From: an uncultured Lachnospiraceae bacterium
Lineage (GTDB): Bacteria > Bacillota > Clostridia > Lachnospirales > Lachnospiraceae
DNA length: 64,000 nt
Direction of reading: 5' to 3'
Assembly (NCBI GenBank): GCA_930972465.1
Contig: CAKNHF010000012.1
Coordinates: 1-64,000 of the forward strand
Every line of letters begins with the position of its first letter. Within the stretch, counting starts at the first letter, position 1. Under the pieces are notes generated by a model. The model saw only the letters and a program-made list of their open reading frames with translations, had not been told where the DNA came from and did not search any database. Positions 1 through 6,969 of this stretch are shown in pieces. The position numbers and the translations under genes are program-made.

Positions 1-375
1 GGCTGGGTGCGCCTGTCTTGATCTGGCAGGTATTGAGCGCCACGGCAAGATCGGCTGGGCTTTGATCCCCATCTGCCGCATATAATTCGCAACCGTTTTT
101 ACTGCAATTTTTTCGCCGCCTTTCCACAATTCATGGGTGATTTTAGGAGCACCATAGTTTTGGTGGGAATCCTCATAGATTTTTAAAATTTTTTCCTTAA
201 CCTCCCCGCGGTGTTTTTCAGCAGCAGAAGGGCATCTTTTTTTCCATGCGTTATAGCCGGATCGTGAAACACCAAGACGTTTCAGTACCCCGCTGACAGA
301 GACACGGTGCTTCACCGGCCGCTGCTCCATTTCCACAATATACTCTGCTGTGGCAGTATAAACAGCCTCTGTCAT
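1..375 (-). CDS. IS3-family transposase OrfB, N-terminal part (runs off window)
   Basis: This is an open frame of 125 codons with no stop before the window edge. It reads from ATG at 375 (MTEAVYTATAEY...) through a segment rich in basic residues with LKRLGVSRSGYNAWKK and SHQNYGAPKITHELWK. That is the usual layout of the N-terminal HTH_21 region of IS3-family OrfB, ahead of the DDE integrase core. The catalytic core would lie outside the window. The start ATG overlaps the OrfA stop (ATGA), and the frame is the -1 frame of OrfA, so a fused OrfAB made by frameshifting is expected. Family assignment is by recognition of the motif pattern. Confidence 0.85.
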   Translation of the reverse strand, partial: MTEAVYTATAEYIVEMEQRPVKHRVSVSGVLKRLGVSRSGYNAWKKRCPSAAEKHRGEVKEKILKIYEDSHQNYGAPKITHELWKGGEKIAVKTVANYMRQMGIKAQPILPWRSIPARSRQAHPA

Positions 376-665
376 TTTCCCAGGATACTGATGGCTTTTT
401 TTAGAATCTCAAGGGCATCCTTTGTATCCCTTAGCTCTCGTTGGAGACGAGCGATCTCTTTTGCCTCATCACTGGAATAATTGCCGGATCCTCTTGTTGG
501 CACACAGCCTTCATGTTCCTTGGCTGCCCGGAGCCATGTTTTGAGAGCAGAATCACTGATTCCCAGATTTTCAGCCGCTTTCTTGAGTGTGAGTTCCGGA
601 TGATCCAGACGATACCTGACTGCGTTCTCCTTAAACTGCTGATCATATTTCGTACCTTTTGCCAT
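372..665 (-). CDS. IS3-family transposase OrfA
   Basis: The 97-aa product carries an N-terminal helix-turn-helix (YDQQFKENAVRYRL, then LKKAAENLGISDSALKTWL) and a C-terminal leucine-zipper-like stretch (IARLQRELRDTKDALEILKKAI). This is the standard OrfA of IS3-type elements: it binds the terminal repeats and supplies the DNA-binding half of OrfAB. Near the 3' end (396-402 on the plus strand) is a run of seven A residues on the coding strand, suitable for -1 slippage into OrfB. The stop TGA overlaps the OrfB ATG. The gene reads away from the truncated gene at 745-1242. Confidence 0.9.
   Translation of the reverse strand: MAKGTKYDQQFKENAVRYRLDHPELTLKKAAENLGISDSALKTWLRAAKEHEGCVPTRGSGNYSSDEAKEIARLQRELRDTKDALEILKKAISILGK
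396..402 (-). promoter_or_regulatory. Putative -1 ribosomal frameshift site of the IS3 element
   Basis: On the coding strand, seven consecutive A residues follow CT in OrfA (codons CTA AAA AAA GCC). A -1 slip on A-AAA-AAA continues as AGC CAT CAG TAT CCT GGG AAA ATG, which enters the OrfB frame without a stop. IS3-family elements characteristically make OrfAB in this way. That slippage happens in this copy is inferred. Confidence 0.6.
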
Positions 666-744
666 GTCTGTGATTCCTCCTTCATATCATCTTTCTTATC
701 ATACATGATTTAGGTATACATGGCATCTTTACTTTGTACTATTT

Positions 745-1242
745 TTATACTATCACTATGGTGATCAGACCAAGCACCGTGGAGGTAAGCATTATGCTGT
801 AAAAACCGAAAGCAAACTGAGCTGCGCCAGGATGGAACAAAGTGCCGTGGTAAGCCCAATGCCACGGTACTTTAAAGGTCCACAAAAGCGCTACGACCTC
901 CTTCAGGTCCCGGGCTTCCGAAAATACCAGATAAGTATTCCAGAGCATCAGGAAGAACATTGTGAAAAAGAAGATTAAAAACCCATACCGGAACCATTTG
1001 CTTTTCATCCACTTTGGAATATCTGTTTTGCGGGAAAGCCCGAAGGTGCCGCCCAGCAGTCCAAACAACTGGCCTCTTCCGCAGTAGCGGTTACAATATC
1101 CCTTTGTGCCCTTTATCAGTGAGATAAGCAAAGGAACAAAAAAGCAGATCAGGCCGAGCCATGCAAACATAATATTGAAAAAACCTAAAATCAGATAAGT
1201 GAGAGAAAGAATCCATAAGTAATCATACCATTGCTTTTTAAT
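745..1242 (-). pseudogene. NapH-like iron-sulfur membrane protein, 3' end lost to IS insertion; ATT start
   Basis: The product has several hydrophobic segments and the cluster GYCNRYCGRGQLFGLLG, like the first cysteine motif of NapH/Fer4_5-type membrane ferredoxins. Only near-cognate codons precede the internal ATG at 1170. The frame extends back to ATT at 1242, giving IKKQWYDYLWILSLTY. This ATT has a well-placed Shine-Dalgarno (GGGAGG at 1254-1249, six bases away) and overlaps the TAA of the upstream ferredoxin, so translational coupling is likely. The C-terminus ends GLITIVIV at the IS junction. Family members normally continue with a second CxxCP motif, missing here. Probably an inactivated electron-transfer partner of the ferredoxin. 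Confidence 0.7.
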
Positions 1243-1447
1243 GTTCCACCTCCCGGACCGTAATCACACTTGCCGGACATTCTTTGGCACATTTTCCGCA
1301 TCCGACGCATTTTCCCATATCCACCTGAGCCATGATCCCACTGATGATCCGGATCGCTTCCAGGGGACAGACTTTTACGCAGCAGCCGCAGGCTACACAG
1401 TCTGCCTGCTCCACAAAAGCTTTTCGTTTTTTTCGAATTGAAGCCAT
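1238..1447 (-). CDS. Small 2[4Fe-4S] ferredoxin
   Basis: The 69-aa protein starts MASIRKKRKAF and contains two complete cluster motifs, CVACGCCVKVCP and CVGCGKCAKECP, spaced as in bacterial 2[4Fe-4S] ferredoxins. It is a soluble electron carrier. The chosen ATG at 1447 has GGAGG nine bases upstream. An in-frame ATG at 1504 also has AAAGGAG, but that site would lie at or before the predicted transcript start, so 1447 is preferred. The next gene (ATT at 1242) overlaps its stop codon by one base, and the two probably formed an electron-transfer pair. Confidence 0.85.
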   Translation of the reverse strand: MASIRKKRKAFVEQADCVACGCCVKVCPLEAIRIISGIMAQVDMGKCVGCGKCAKECPASVITVREVEH

Positions 1448-1519
1448 GATGATTTTCCTCCGATTGATTGATCTTACCGGACAATTATACATCTGAAATG
1501 TCATAAAAATTCTCCTTTG

Positions 1520-1548
1520 TATATTTTGTGGTTAGGAACAACTAACAA
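1520..1548 (-). promoter_or_regulatory. Promoter of the ferredoxin operon
   Basis: On the minus strand TTGTTA (1548-1543) and AATATA (1525-1520) are separated by 17 bases, giving a plausible sigma-A promoter with transcription starting near 1513. An inverted repeat, GTTAG-6-CTAAC at 1531-1546, overlaps the -35 and spacer. Confidence 0.5.
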
Positions 1549-1570
1549 TAATACATGAAAACGATTCTCA
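1531..1570. promoter_or_regulatory. Inverted repeat and Fur-box-like operator
   Basis: Two dyads lie here. GTTAG-GAACAA-CTAAC spans 1531-1546 over the ferredoxin -35. TGAAAAC-G-ATTCTCA spans 1556-1570 just upstream and matches the 7-1-7 Fur layout (TGATAAT-N-ATTATCA) at 11 of 14 arm positions. Control by iron or another metal would suit an iron-sulfur operon. Regulator identity is inferred. Confidence 0.4.
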
Positions 1571-1891
1571 AGTAAAGTTTTTTTGATTCGATAAGGTGGG
1601 AACTGTAACTCTGACAGCGATTATTTTTATAAATTGTGGATCACATTTGGTAAAAAATGTGGTATCCTGTCATTATCCGATGCGGAGAGCAATCAGCTCG
1701 ATCAGACCGCAGAAATTATCATCATTATTTCAGACCCGTATATTCCGGGAATTTTCACAGAAGCGGAAAATGGAGAATGAGACAGGAGTGATGCCATTGC
1801 AGAGATAAGCTGAGAAATAAGCGATATAAGAATGACCTGAATTTAACATTGCGACATGGAAACAAAATGTATTATACTTAAGGGAGACTAA
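1571..1891. other. Intergenic region between divergent genes; promoter near its right end
   Basis: No convincing gene was found in about 320 bases. The right end holds a promoter reading rightward: TTGCGA at 1849-1854, an 18-base spacer and TATACT at 1873-1878. It is followed by AGGGAG as ribosome binding site for the gene at 1892. The middle contains only short spurious frames. Confidence 0.5.
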
Positions 1892-2734
1892 ATGGAAAAA
1901 GCAAAACTACAATGGCATCCGGCCTTTGGCGCCGCGCTGCGTATCACGCTGCAGGATGAGATGCAGTATCTGGAGATGCATGAAGAACACCTGCTGAGTA
2001 AAAAGCCTCTGCAGATAGATGTACTTATCATTAAAAAACTGCGGGATGTTGAGATAAAGAAAACGATCGGGCGGATCTTCAGGAAACATAATATCATAGA
2101 ATATAAATCGCCTGACGACAGTCTGAGTGTGAATGACTTTTATAAAGTATATGGCTACGCCTGCATTTATCAGTCCAACACAGACAGGATCAAAGAAATC
2201 GATCCGGAAGACATGACGCTTACTTTTGTATGCAGTCATTATCCGAGAGAATTTCTGAAACATCTGGAAAGAGTTCGGGGAATGCATACGGAGTATCAGG
2301 GAGGCGGAATCTATTATCTCAGGGGAGACCCGATCCCCATGCAGCTTCTGATCGCTCCACGGATGTCAGATGAAGAAAACTACTGGATCCAAAGCATGCG
2401 GACTGATCTCCGCGCAGGAGAAGAGATCCAAAAGCTGATGAGAGAATATGAAAAACACAGGAAATCAAAAGACTATACTGCTGTGATGAATCTGATCACA
2501 AGGGCAAACTGGGAACAGATGGAGGTGGAAAAGATGATGTGCGATGCATTAAATGAGCTGTTTGCGGAAGAGTTGAAAGAAGCGGACAATAAGGGAAGAA
2601 CGGAAGGATTAAGGCAGGGAAAGCGCGAAATGATCTTCGCATTCTTAAAGGCGGGCGTGGATATTAAGACGATCAAAGAAGCAAGCGGATTGAATGAGGA
2701 GGAGATCGAATCAATCCGCAGAGAGATGGAGTAG
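1892..2734 (+). CDS. Rpn-family PD-(D/E)XK nuclease / transposase-like protein
   Basis: The 280-aa protein has the PD-(D/E)XK pattern of the Rpn (YhgA-like) group: D43 in IDVLII and E70-x-K72 in IIEYKSPDD. The C-terminal third is charged and helical, with a KGRTEGLRQGKREM segment typical of these proteins, which carry repeated EG.. helices before a terminal helical hairpin. Rpn proteins are DNA endonucleases reported to stimulate RecA-independent recombination and, in some cases, to act in phage defence. It stands alone behind its own promoter and is closed by a terminator. A decayed relative lies at 23072-23380. Function in this host is unknown. Confidence 0.75.
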   Translation: MEKAKLQWHPAFGAALRITLQDEMQYLEMHEEHLLSKKPLQIDVLIIKKLRDVEIKKTIGRIFRKHNIIEYKSPDDSLSVNDFYKVYGYACIYQSNTDRIKEIDPEDMTLTFVCSHYPREFLKHLERVRGMHTEYQGGGIYYLRGDPIPMQLLIAPRMSDEENYWIQSMRTDLRAGEEIQKLMREYEKHRKSKDYTAVMNLITRANWEQMEVEKMMCDALNELFAEELKEADNKGRTEGLRQGKREMIFAFLKAGVDIKTIKEASGLNEEEIESIRREME

Positions 2735-2753
2735 ACATAAGGTGAAGGAAAAC

Positions 2754-2800
2754 GGGCAGGAAACGGTGATGCTTGAGAAACCGCTTCCTGCCTGTTTTTT
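2754..2800 (+). terminator. Rho-independent terminator after the Rpn gene
   Basis: GGGCAGGAAACGG (2754-2766) pairs with CCGCTTCCTGCCTG (2781-2794) with a small mismatch and is followed by a T run at 2795-2800. It lies 20 bases after the stop codon. Confidence 0.85.
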
Positions 2801-2978
2801 GCGACGGCGACGGGCTAAAGTGCGAGTTTCTCCCAGACCTTGACGACCGCACACACTTCCGGTGATTAGCTCCTAAAAATTATTTATAAAATTTACAGCT
2901 TTCACTAACCTTTTCTTATTCCCGCGCGTTGTATATTATAGAAGTTGACTTCATAAGCAGAAACGAAAGGAGGACAAG

Positions 2979-3515
2979 ATGGATTCGGATTTTTTTCTGA
3001 TACAGAAAATGAAAAACGGAGATGACAGTGCGATTGAAAGTTTTGTCCGGAAATATTACCCGAAGATCTTCCAGTACTGTCTCCTTCATATCCGGGACCG
3101 GGGAGATGCCGAGGATCTGACCCAGGAAACTTTCCTGAAATTTTTCCAGTCCTTTGAGCAGTATCAGCACCGGGGAAAGTGTTCCGCTTTCCTGTATGCC
3201 ATCGCCTCCAACGCCTGCAAAGATTACTATAGAAAGGTAAGAGAGCAGTATGTGGAAGAGATCCCCGAGAAGGCGGAGGAAGATCAGGATATGGGATCGG
3301 CGGAAATCCGGATGGATGTGGAGATCGCCGTTGCCCGGCTGCCGGAGGAGTTAAGAGAGACGGCAATCCTCTTTTTCTTTCAGGGATTGAAGCAGAGAGA
3401 GATCGCGAAACTGCTGGATATCAAGTTGTCTCTGGTGAAATACCGTGTGACCCGGGCAAAAAAACTGCTTGGAGAATATCTGGGTGAAAGGAGGATTCAT
3501 AATGGAACCTTTTGA
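2979..3515 (+). CDS. ECF-type RNA polymerase sigma factor
   Basis: The 178-aa protein has sigma-70 region 2 (about residues 10-85, including DRGDAEDLTQETFLKFFQSF) and region 4 with a helix-turn-helix (about 115-165, LKQREIAKLLDIKLSLVKYRVTRAKKLL). There is no region 1 or 3, which defines the extracytoplasmic-function class. GAAAGGAGG precedes the ATG. It overlaps the following membrane-protein gene by 14 bases and is followed by an ABC exporter. This suggests an envelope or antimicrobial stress circuit in which the membrane protein acts as partner or anti-sigma. Confidence 0.9.
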   Translation: MDSDFFLIQKMKNGDDSAIESFVRKYYPKIFQYCLLHIRDRGDAEDLTQETFLKFFQSFEQYQHRGKCSAFLYAIASNACKDYYRKVREQYVEEIPEKAEEDQDMGSAEIRMDVEIAVARLPEELRETAILFFFQGLKQREIAKLLDIKLSLVKYRVTRAKKLLGEYLGERRIHNGTF

Positions 3516-4257
3516 AAAGAAAATACAGGAGTATGCAGAGAATGTACAGAAGAATTGCATAAAAGAGTCCTCGATCCTGGAGACGATCCAAAGCTCGGAG
3601 GATGCGTTTATAAAGCAGGAGGACCGTCTGATGACCTACGCGGAATTCCTCTATCAGCAGCTTCGGTATATCGGTAAGAGGTGGTGGATCCTTCAGGGGC
3701 TGGTGCTGGCAATCCTGCTGTACCTGCTCAATGACTCTGAAGGAATCTATGCACAGAGAACACTGGGGGCGGGAGCTTCGCTTTTCGTGATCCTGGTCAT
3801 CCCGGAACTCTGGAAGAACCGCAGGACCTCTTCGATGGAGATTGAGGGAACTTCCTTTTATTCCCTGCGCCAGATCTATTCGGCGCGGATCCTGCTGCTC
3901 GGAATGGCAGACCTTCTGTTGCTGACTCTGTTTTATACAGCGGCGATCTGGACGTCACAGCTTTCTCTGGGGACATTTATCATCAACTTTGTTGTTCCAT
4001 TCAACATTTCCTGCTGTATCTGCTTCCGGATCCTGTGCAGCAGAAGAGCGGAGATGGAATACCTGGCAGGGATTATCTGCCTGGCGTGGGCAGCAGTCTG
4101 GATGATGATACTGGGGCAGGACTGGATCTATGAAAAGATCGCAGTGTCTGTCTGGGCAGGGCTTCTGATCTGCTCTTTTGCCTATCTGGTCTGGTGTGTC
4201 AGGAAGGCACAGAAAGACTGTGAATCAATCTGGGAGGTAAATCGTTCATGGAATTAA
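3502..4257 (+). CDS. Membrane protein, putative anti-sigma or sigma partner
   Basis: The 251-aa protein has a hydrophilic N-terminus of about 65 residues (MEPFEKKIQEYAENVQKNC...) followed by about six hydrophobic segments. ATG 3502 follows AAAGGAGG inside the end of the sigma gene. The cytoplasmic head plus membrane body, and coupling to the sigma gene, suggest a membrane-bound anti-sigma factor. No zinc anti-sigma motif (HxxxCxxC) is present, so it could instead be a third subunit of the exporter encoded downstream, whose ATPase gene it overlaps by 10 bases. The family was not recognised. Confidence 0.6.
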   Translation: MEPFEKKIQEYAENVQKNCIKESSILETIQSSEDAFIKQEDRLMTYAEFLYQQLRYIGKRWWILQGLVLAILLYLLNDSEGIYAQRTLGAGASLFVILVIPELWKNRRTSSMEIEGTSFYSLRQIYSARILLLGMADLLLLTLFYTAAIWTSQLSLGTFIINFVVPFNISCCICFRILCSRRAEMEYLAGIICLAWAAVWMMILGQDWIYEKIAVSVWAGLLICSFAYLVWCVRKAQKDCESIWEVNRSWN

Positions 4258-5138
4258 AGATAAAAGAACTGACAAAAGATTTTAAAGATTTCCGTGCCGT
4301 GGATCATGTTTCCTGTTCGATGGAACAGGGGGTCTATGGACTGTTGGGAGTAAACGGAGCGGGGAAGACGACACTGATGCGGATGATCTGTACCCTGTTG
4401 CGTCCCACAGAAGGCTCAGTCACATGGAATGGAAAGGATATTTTCAAGATGGACGCGTCATATCGGAAAGTACTCGGGTATCTGCCCCAGGACTTCGGGT
4501 TCTATCCGGATTTTACGGTACAGGATTATATGATGTATATCTCATCCATCAAGGGAATCCGTCCGATGACGGCGAAGAAGCGGACAGAGAAACTTCTGGA
4601 ACAGGTGGGACTCCGGAAGATGAAAAAGAGAAAGATGAGGAATCTTTCAGGAGGAATGCAGCGCAGAGTTGGGATTGCCCAGGCTATGCTGAACGATCCG
4701 CAGATTCTGATCCTTGATGAACCCACCGCGGGACTGGACCCTAACGAGAGGATACGTTTCAGGAACCTGATCAGCGAGCTTGCGGAGGACCGGCTGGTGC
4801 TGTTGTCAACCCACATCGTATCTGACGTGGAATTTATTGCCAATGACATCCTGCTCATGAAGGATGGTAAGTTCTTCATGAACGGAACAGCGGAGGAGAT
4901 CATCTCTTCCATGGATCAGGCGGTATGGAGTTGTACGGTTCCGAGAAAGGAGGCAGACCGTTATCTTAGTAAATATCTGGTCTCCAATGTGAAGACTGTC
5001 CCCGGCGGGGCTGAACTTCGTATCCTTGCAAAGCGCTCTCCGGCGGAAGGCGCAGTCATGGAGGAGGCAACGCTGGAAGACGCATTTTTACTTTATTTTG
5101 GAGAGAAAGCAGGTGAGGAACATGATGGTGAAGTATGA
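4248..5138 (+). CDS. ABC transporter ATP-binding protein (BcrA/CcmA type)
   Basis: The 296-aa ATPase has Walker A GVNGAGKTT (about 34-42), signature LSGGMQRRVGIAQAM, Walker B ILILDEPTAGLD and H-loop LLSTHIV. The layout with a C-terminal extension of about 80 residues is that of ABC-2-type exporters such as the bacitracin exporter ATPases. It overlaps both neighbours and should power the permease encoded from 5122. The substrate is unknown; the ECF sigma gene upstream suggests a role in envelope stress. Confidence 0.9.
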   Translation: MELKIKELTKDFKDFRAVDHVSCSMEQGVYGLLGVNGAGKTTLMRMICTLLRPTEGSVTWNGKDIFKMDASYRKVLGYLPQDFGFYPDFTVQDYMMYISSIKGIRPMTAKKRTEKLLEQVGLRKMKKRKMRNLSGGMQRRVGIAQAMLNDPQILILDEPTAGLDPNERIRFRNLISELAEDRLVLLSTHIVSDVEFIANDILLMKDGKFFMNGTAEEIISSMDQAVWSCTVPRKEADRYLSKYLVSNVKTVPGGAELRILAKRSPAEGAVMEEATLEDAFLLYFGEKAGEEHDGEV

Positions 5139-6327
5139 GTTAAAAAGGATATTTACAAAACGGATGAACCGTCTTCTGCTTGCCGTGGCAGTGATCATCA
5201 GTGTTGTGATGAGTGTGTTTGCGGTGACAAGCGAGTGGTATGTAGACAGTGAGGGAATCAACCATGAGACTCCTGATGCTATACGGAGACTGACGCAGGA
5301 TAAAAACCAGTGGAAAGGGGAACTCACCGGGGATGTGATCGCTCAGATCGTGGCGGACCGTCAGGAGATCGCGCGTGACTACCCGGACGATGTGCCGGAT
5401 ACTGTATATGGAGAGCGTATTCAGGCGTACTCGGATATTACACAGATGGTGGACACCATACTTGGAGGAGATGAGGGATATTCACCTGGTGCTCTCCAGG
5501 GCATTACGACAGATCAGGCGAAAGATATCTATTCCATCCGGGAACAGTATATAGAGCAGCTCATTCAGAAGTATGGGGATACCCCGGAAAAGCAGGAGTT
5601 CTTAAGAACTCAGTATGAAAAGACGGATACTCCCTTTTACTATGAACCGGCTGATTCATGGGATAATATGCGCTTATATGCTACTACCTATGGAATAATC
5701 CTTGTAGTGTTGATCGGATTTCTTGCGGCAGGAATCTTCGCCGACGAATTCTCTCTGAAGGCGGACGCGGTGTTCTTCTCCTGCAGGTACAGCAGGACGA
5801 AAGCCGTGCGCAGTAAGATCCTGACCGGACTTCTCATGGCAACAGTGATCTACTGGGTGGGAATGGCGCTGCTCTCCGGCATCTCTTTCGCTGTGATGGG
5901 AGTGAGCGGATTCAATACAACGTATCAGGTTGATTCGCCTTACTGTATTTACAACGTGACCTTCGGGCAGCTATACCTGATCATTCTGGTGTGCGGATAT
6001 ATCGCCAGCCTGCTTTCTGCATCTGTTGCCATGCTGGTGTCAGCAAAGACCCATTCGGCGAATATCGCAGTGTGTATTCCGTTTATCCTGTTCTGTGTCT
6101 TACCATTTATCGGAAGGGCACTGCCTTTTGGTACCTTTTTCCAGCTCACGCCGGATCAGCTCCTTAATATACTGAATTGTGCAAGACGGACTTACATCTA
6201 TCAGATCGGGAGCCTGGTGTTCCGGCAGATTCCGTTTGTCATGCTGTTTTATACTCTGGTGGCGGCAGTGTTCCTTCCGGTGATCTATCAGTGTTACCGG
6301 CGGTACGGGATGAAGCGAAGCGCCTGA
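5122..6327 (+). CDS. ABC-2-type transporter permease
   Basis: The 401-aa product starts MMVKYELKRIFTKRMN after GAGGAAC and overlaps the ATPase stop. It has one N-terminal hydrophobic segment (about residues 16-36), a loop of about 150 residues predicted outside the membrane, and five or six hydrophobic segments in the C-terminal half. This is a common ABC-2 permease layout. It probably forms the exporter with the preceding ATPase. The four genes from 2979 to 6327 are overlapping and read as one operon. Confidence 0.8.
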   Translation: MMVKYELKRIFTKRMNRLLLAVAVIISVVMSVFAVTSEWYVDSEGINHETPDAIRRLTQDKNQWKGELTGDVIAQIVADRQEIARDYPDDVPDTVYGERIQAYSDITQMVDTILGGDEGYSPGALQGITTDQAKDIYSIREQYIEQLIQKYGDTPEKQEFLRTQYEKTDTPFYYEPADSWDNMRLYATTYGIILVVLIGFLAAGIFADEFSLKADAVFFSCRYSRTKAVRSKILTGLLMATVIYWVGMALLSGISFAVMGVSGFNTTYQVDSPYCIYNVTFGQLYLIILVCGYIASLLSASVAMLVSAKTHSANIAVCIPFILFCVLPFIGRALPFGTFFQLTPDQLLNILNCARRTYIYQIGSLVFRQIPFVMLFYTLVAAVFLPVIYQCYRRYGMKRSA

Positions 6328-6332
6328 CATAT

Positions 6333-6460
6333 TTTATCAGATGGGGAAAGACTCCCGACTCTACAGGCTGTGAGCCAATCCCCATGTGATAAACGCTCCT
6401 CGAGGGCGCTGAACGTCCGGGGGCGTTCGCTTAGCGCCGACCGTAGTGGAACGAAGAGCG
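6333..6460. ncRNA. Two-domain stem-loop element, candidate structured RNA or palindromic repeat
   Basis: Domain 1 (6333-6393): TTTATCA-g-ATGGGGA pairs with TCCCCAT-g-TGATAAA, a 14-bp stem broken by one G/G, enclosing a GGCT-gtg-AGCC hairpin (6366-6376). Domain 2 (6394-6460): CGCTC pairs with GAGCG and encloses GGCGCTGAACG (6405-6415), which pairs with CGTTC (6424-6428) and AGCGCC (6433-6438). The domains abut and are followed by a terminator. This is far more self-complementarity than the rest of the window shows. Either strand could be the RNA, or it may be a repetitive palindromic element. The family was not recognised. Confidence 0.5.
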
Positions 6461-6480
6461 CAGGGATTCGGAAAACAGAC

Positions 6481-6507
6481 AAAACCGGCATATCAAAGCC
6501 GGTTTTT
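6481..6507. terminator. Bidirectional terminator
   Basis: AAAACCGGC (6481-6489) and GCCGGTTTTT (6498-6507) form a hairpin with A and T tracts on its two sides, so it can stop transcription from both directions. It overlaps the 3' end of the convergent HxlR gene. Confidence 0.8.
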
Positions 6508-6825
6508 GTCACCCCATTCGCACATTCCGTCCAGAATAGGAATCAGCGATCTGCCTCTTTCGGTCAGGCTGTATTCTACCTTGGGCGGGATCTGCGGATA
6601 CTCCTCTCTGTGAACAAGCTGATCTGCTTCCAGTTCCTTTAATGTGGAGCTGAGTGTTTTATAGGAAATCTGTCCGATATATTTTTTCATTTCATTGAAT
6701 CTCACCACACCGAATTCCATCAGTGTATAGAGGATCGTCATTTTGTATTTCCCGTTAATCAGAGATAAAGTATAACTGAATCCGGTGGTGCTTAAAGTTT
6801 CATTAGAGATGCATCTTTTGCCCAT
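6493..6825 (-). CDS. HxlR-family transcriptional regulator, possible thiol sensor
   Basis: The 110-aa winged-helix protein shows the HxlR pattern: FSYTLSLINGKYKMTILYTLMEFGVVRFNEMKKYIGQISYKTLSSTLKELE... with the wing VEYSLTERGRSLIPIL. A cysteine at position 5 (GKRCIS) sits where YodB/QorR-type members have their redox-reactive cysteine. It is divergent from two flavin-dependent oxidoreductase genes with a dyad operator between them. A quinone- or electrophile-responsive repressor of those genes is a reasonable inference. Confidence 0.85.
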   Translation of the reverse strand: MGKRCISNETLSTTGFSYTLSLINGKYKMTILYTLMEFGVVRFNEMKKYIGQISYKTLSSTLKELEADQLVHREEYPQIPPKVEYSLTERGRSLIPILDGMCEWGDKNRL

Positions 6826-6863
6826 TTTACACTCTCCTTCGGGTAAGTATTGAACCTGCTTGT

Positions 6864-6916
6864 AAGTATCGCACTTTTATGTGCGTACTTGTTTTATGGT
6901 ATATTCTTGCTATGAT
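6864..6916 (+). promoter_or_regulatory. Promoter and palindromic operator for the flavin reductase genes
   Basis: AAGTATCGCAC (6864-6874), TTTTAT, then GTGCGTACTT (6881-6890) form a near-perfect palindrome with one extra base. TTGTTT (6889-6894) and TATGAT (6911-6916), 16 bases apart, make a promoter whose -35 overlaps the right arm. A further GTAAGTAT half-site lies at 6843-6850. This is a good candidate site for the divergent HxlR regulator. Confidence 0.6.
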
Positions 6917-6969
6917 TGTAATATCAGCAGCGGGGAATGTCAATCCCGCGAAGAAAAGGAGAGATTATT

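Larger units (their letters stand above)
1..755 (-). mobile_element. IS3-family insertion sequence, one end plus orfA and part of orfB
   Basis: OrfA and OrfB of an IS3-type element fill 1-665. The outer end is inferred near 755: on the minus strand the reading frame of the neighbouring iron-sulfur membrane gene stops matching its family at about 754-759, and from 755 the sequence reads TGATAGTATAAAAATAG, which fits the TG-first terminus common in this family. The other end lies outside the window, so terminal inverted repeats and target duplication cannot be compared. The boundary is approximate. Confidence 0.7.

Noticed and set aside
1448..1504. Longer ferredoxin starting at ATG 1504
   Set aside because: Its ribosome binding site would lie at or upstream of the predicted transcription start, and the extra residues are not part of the ferredoxin fold.
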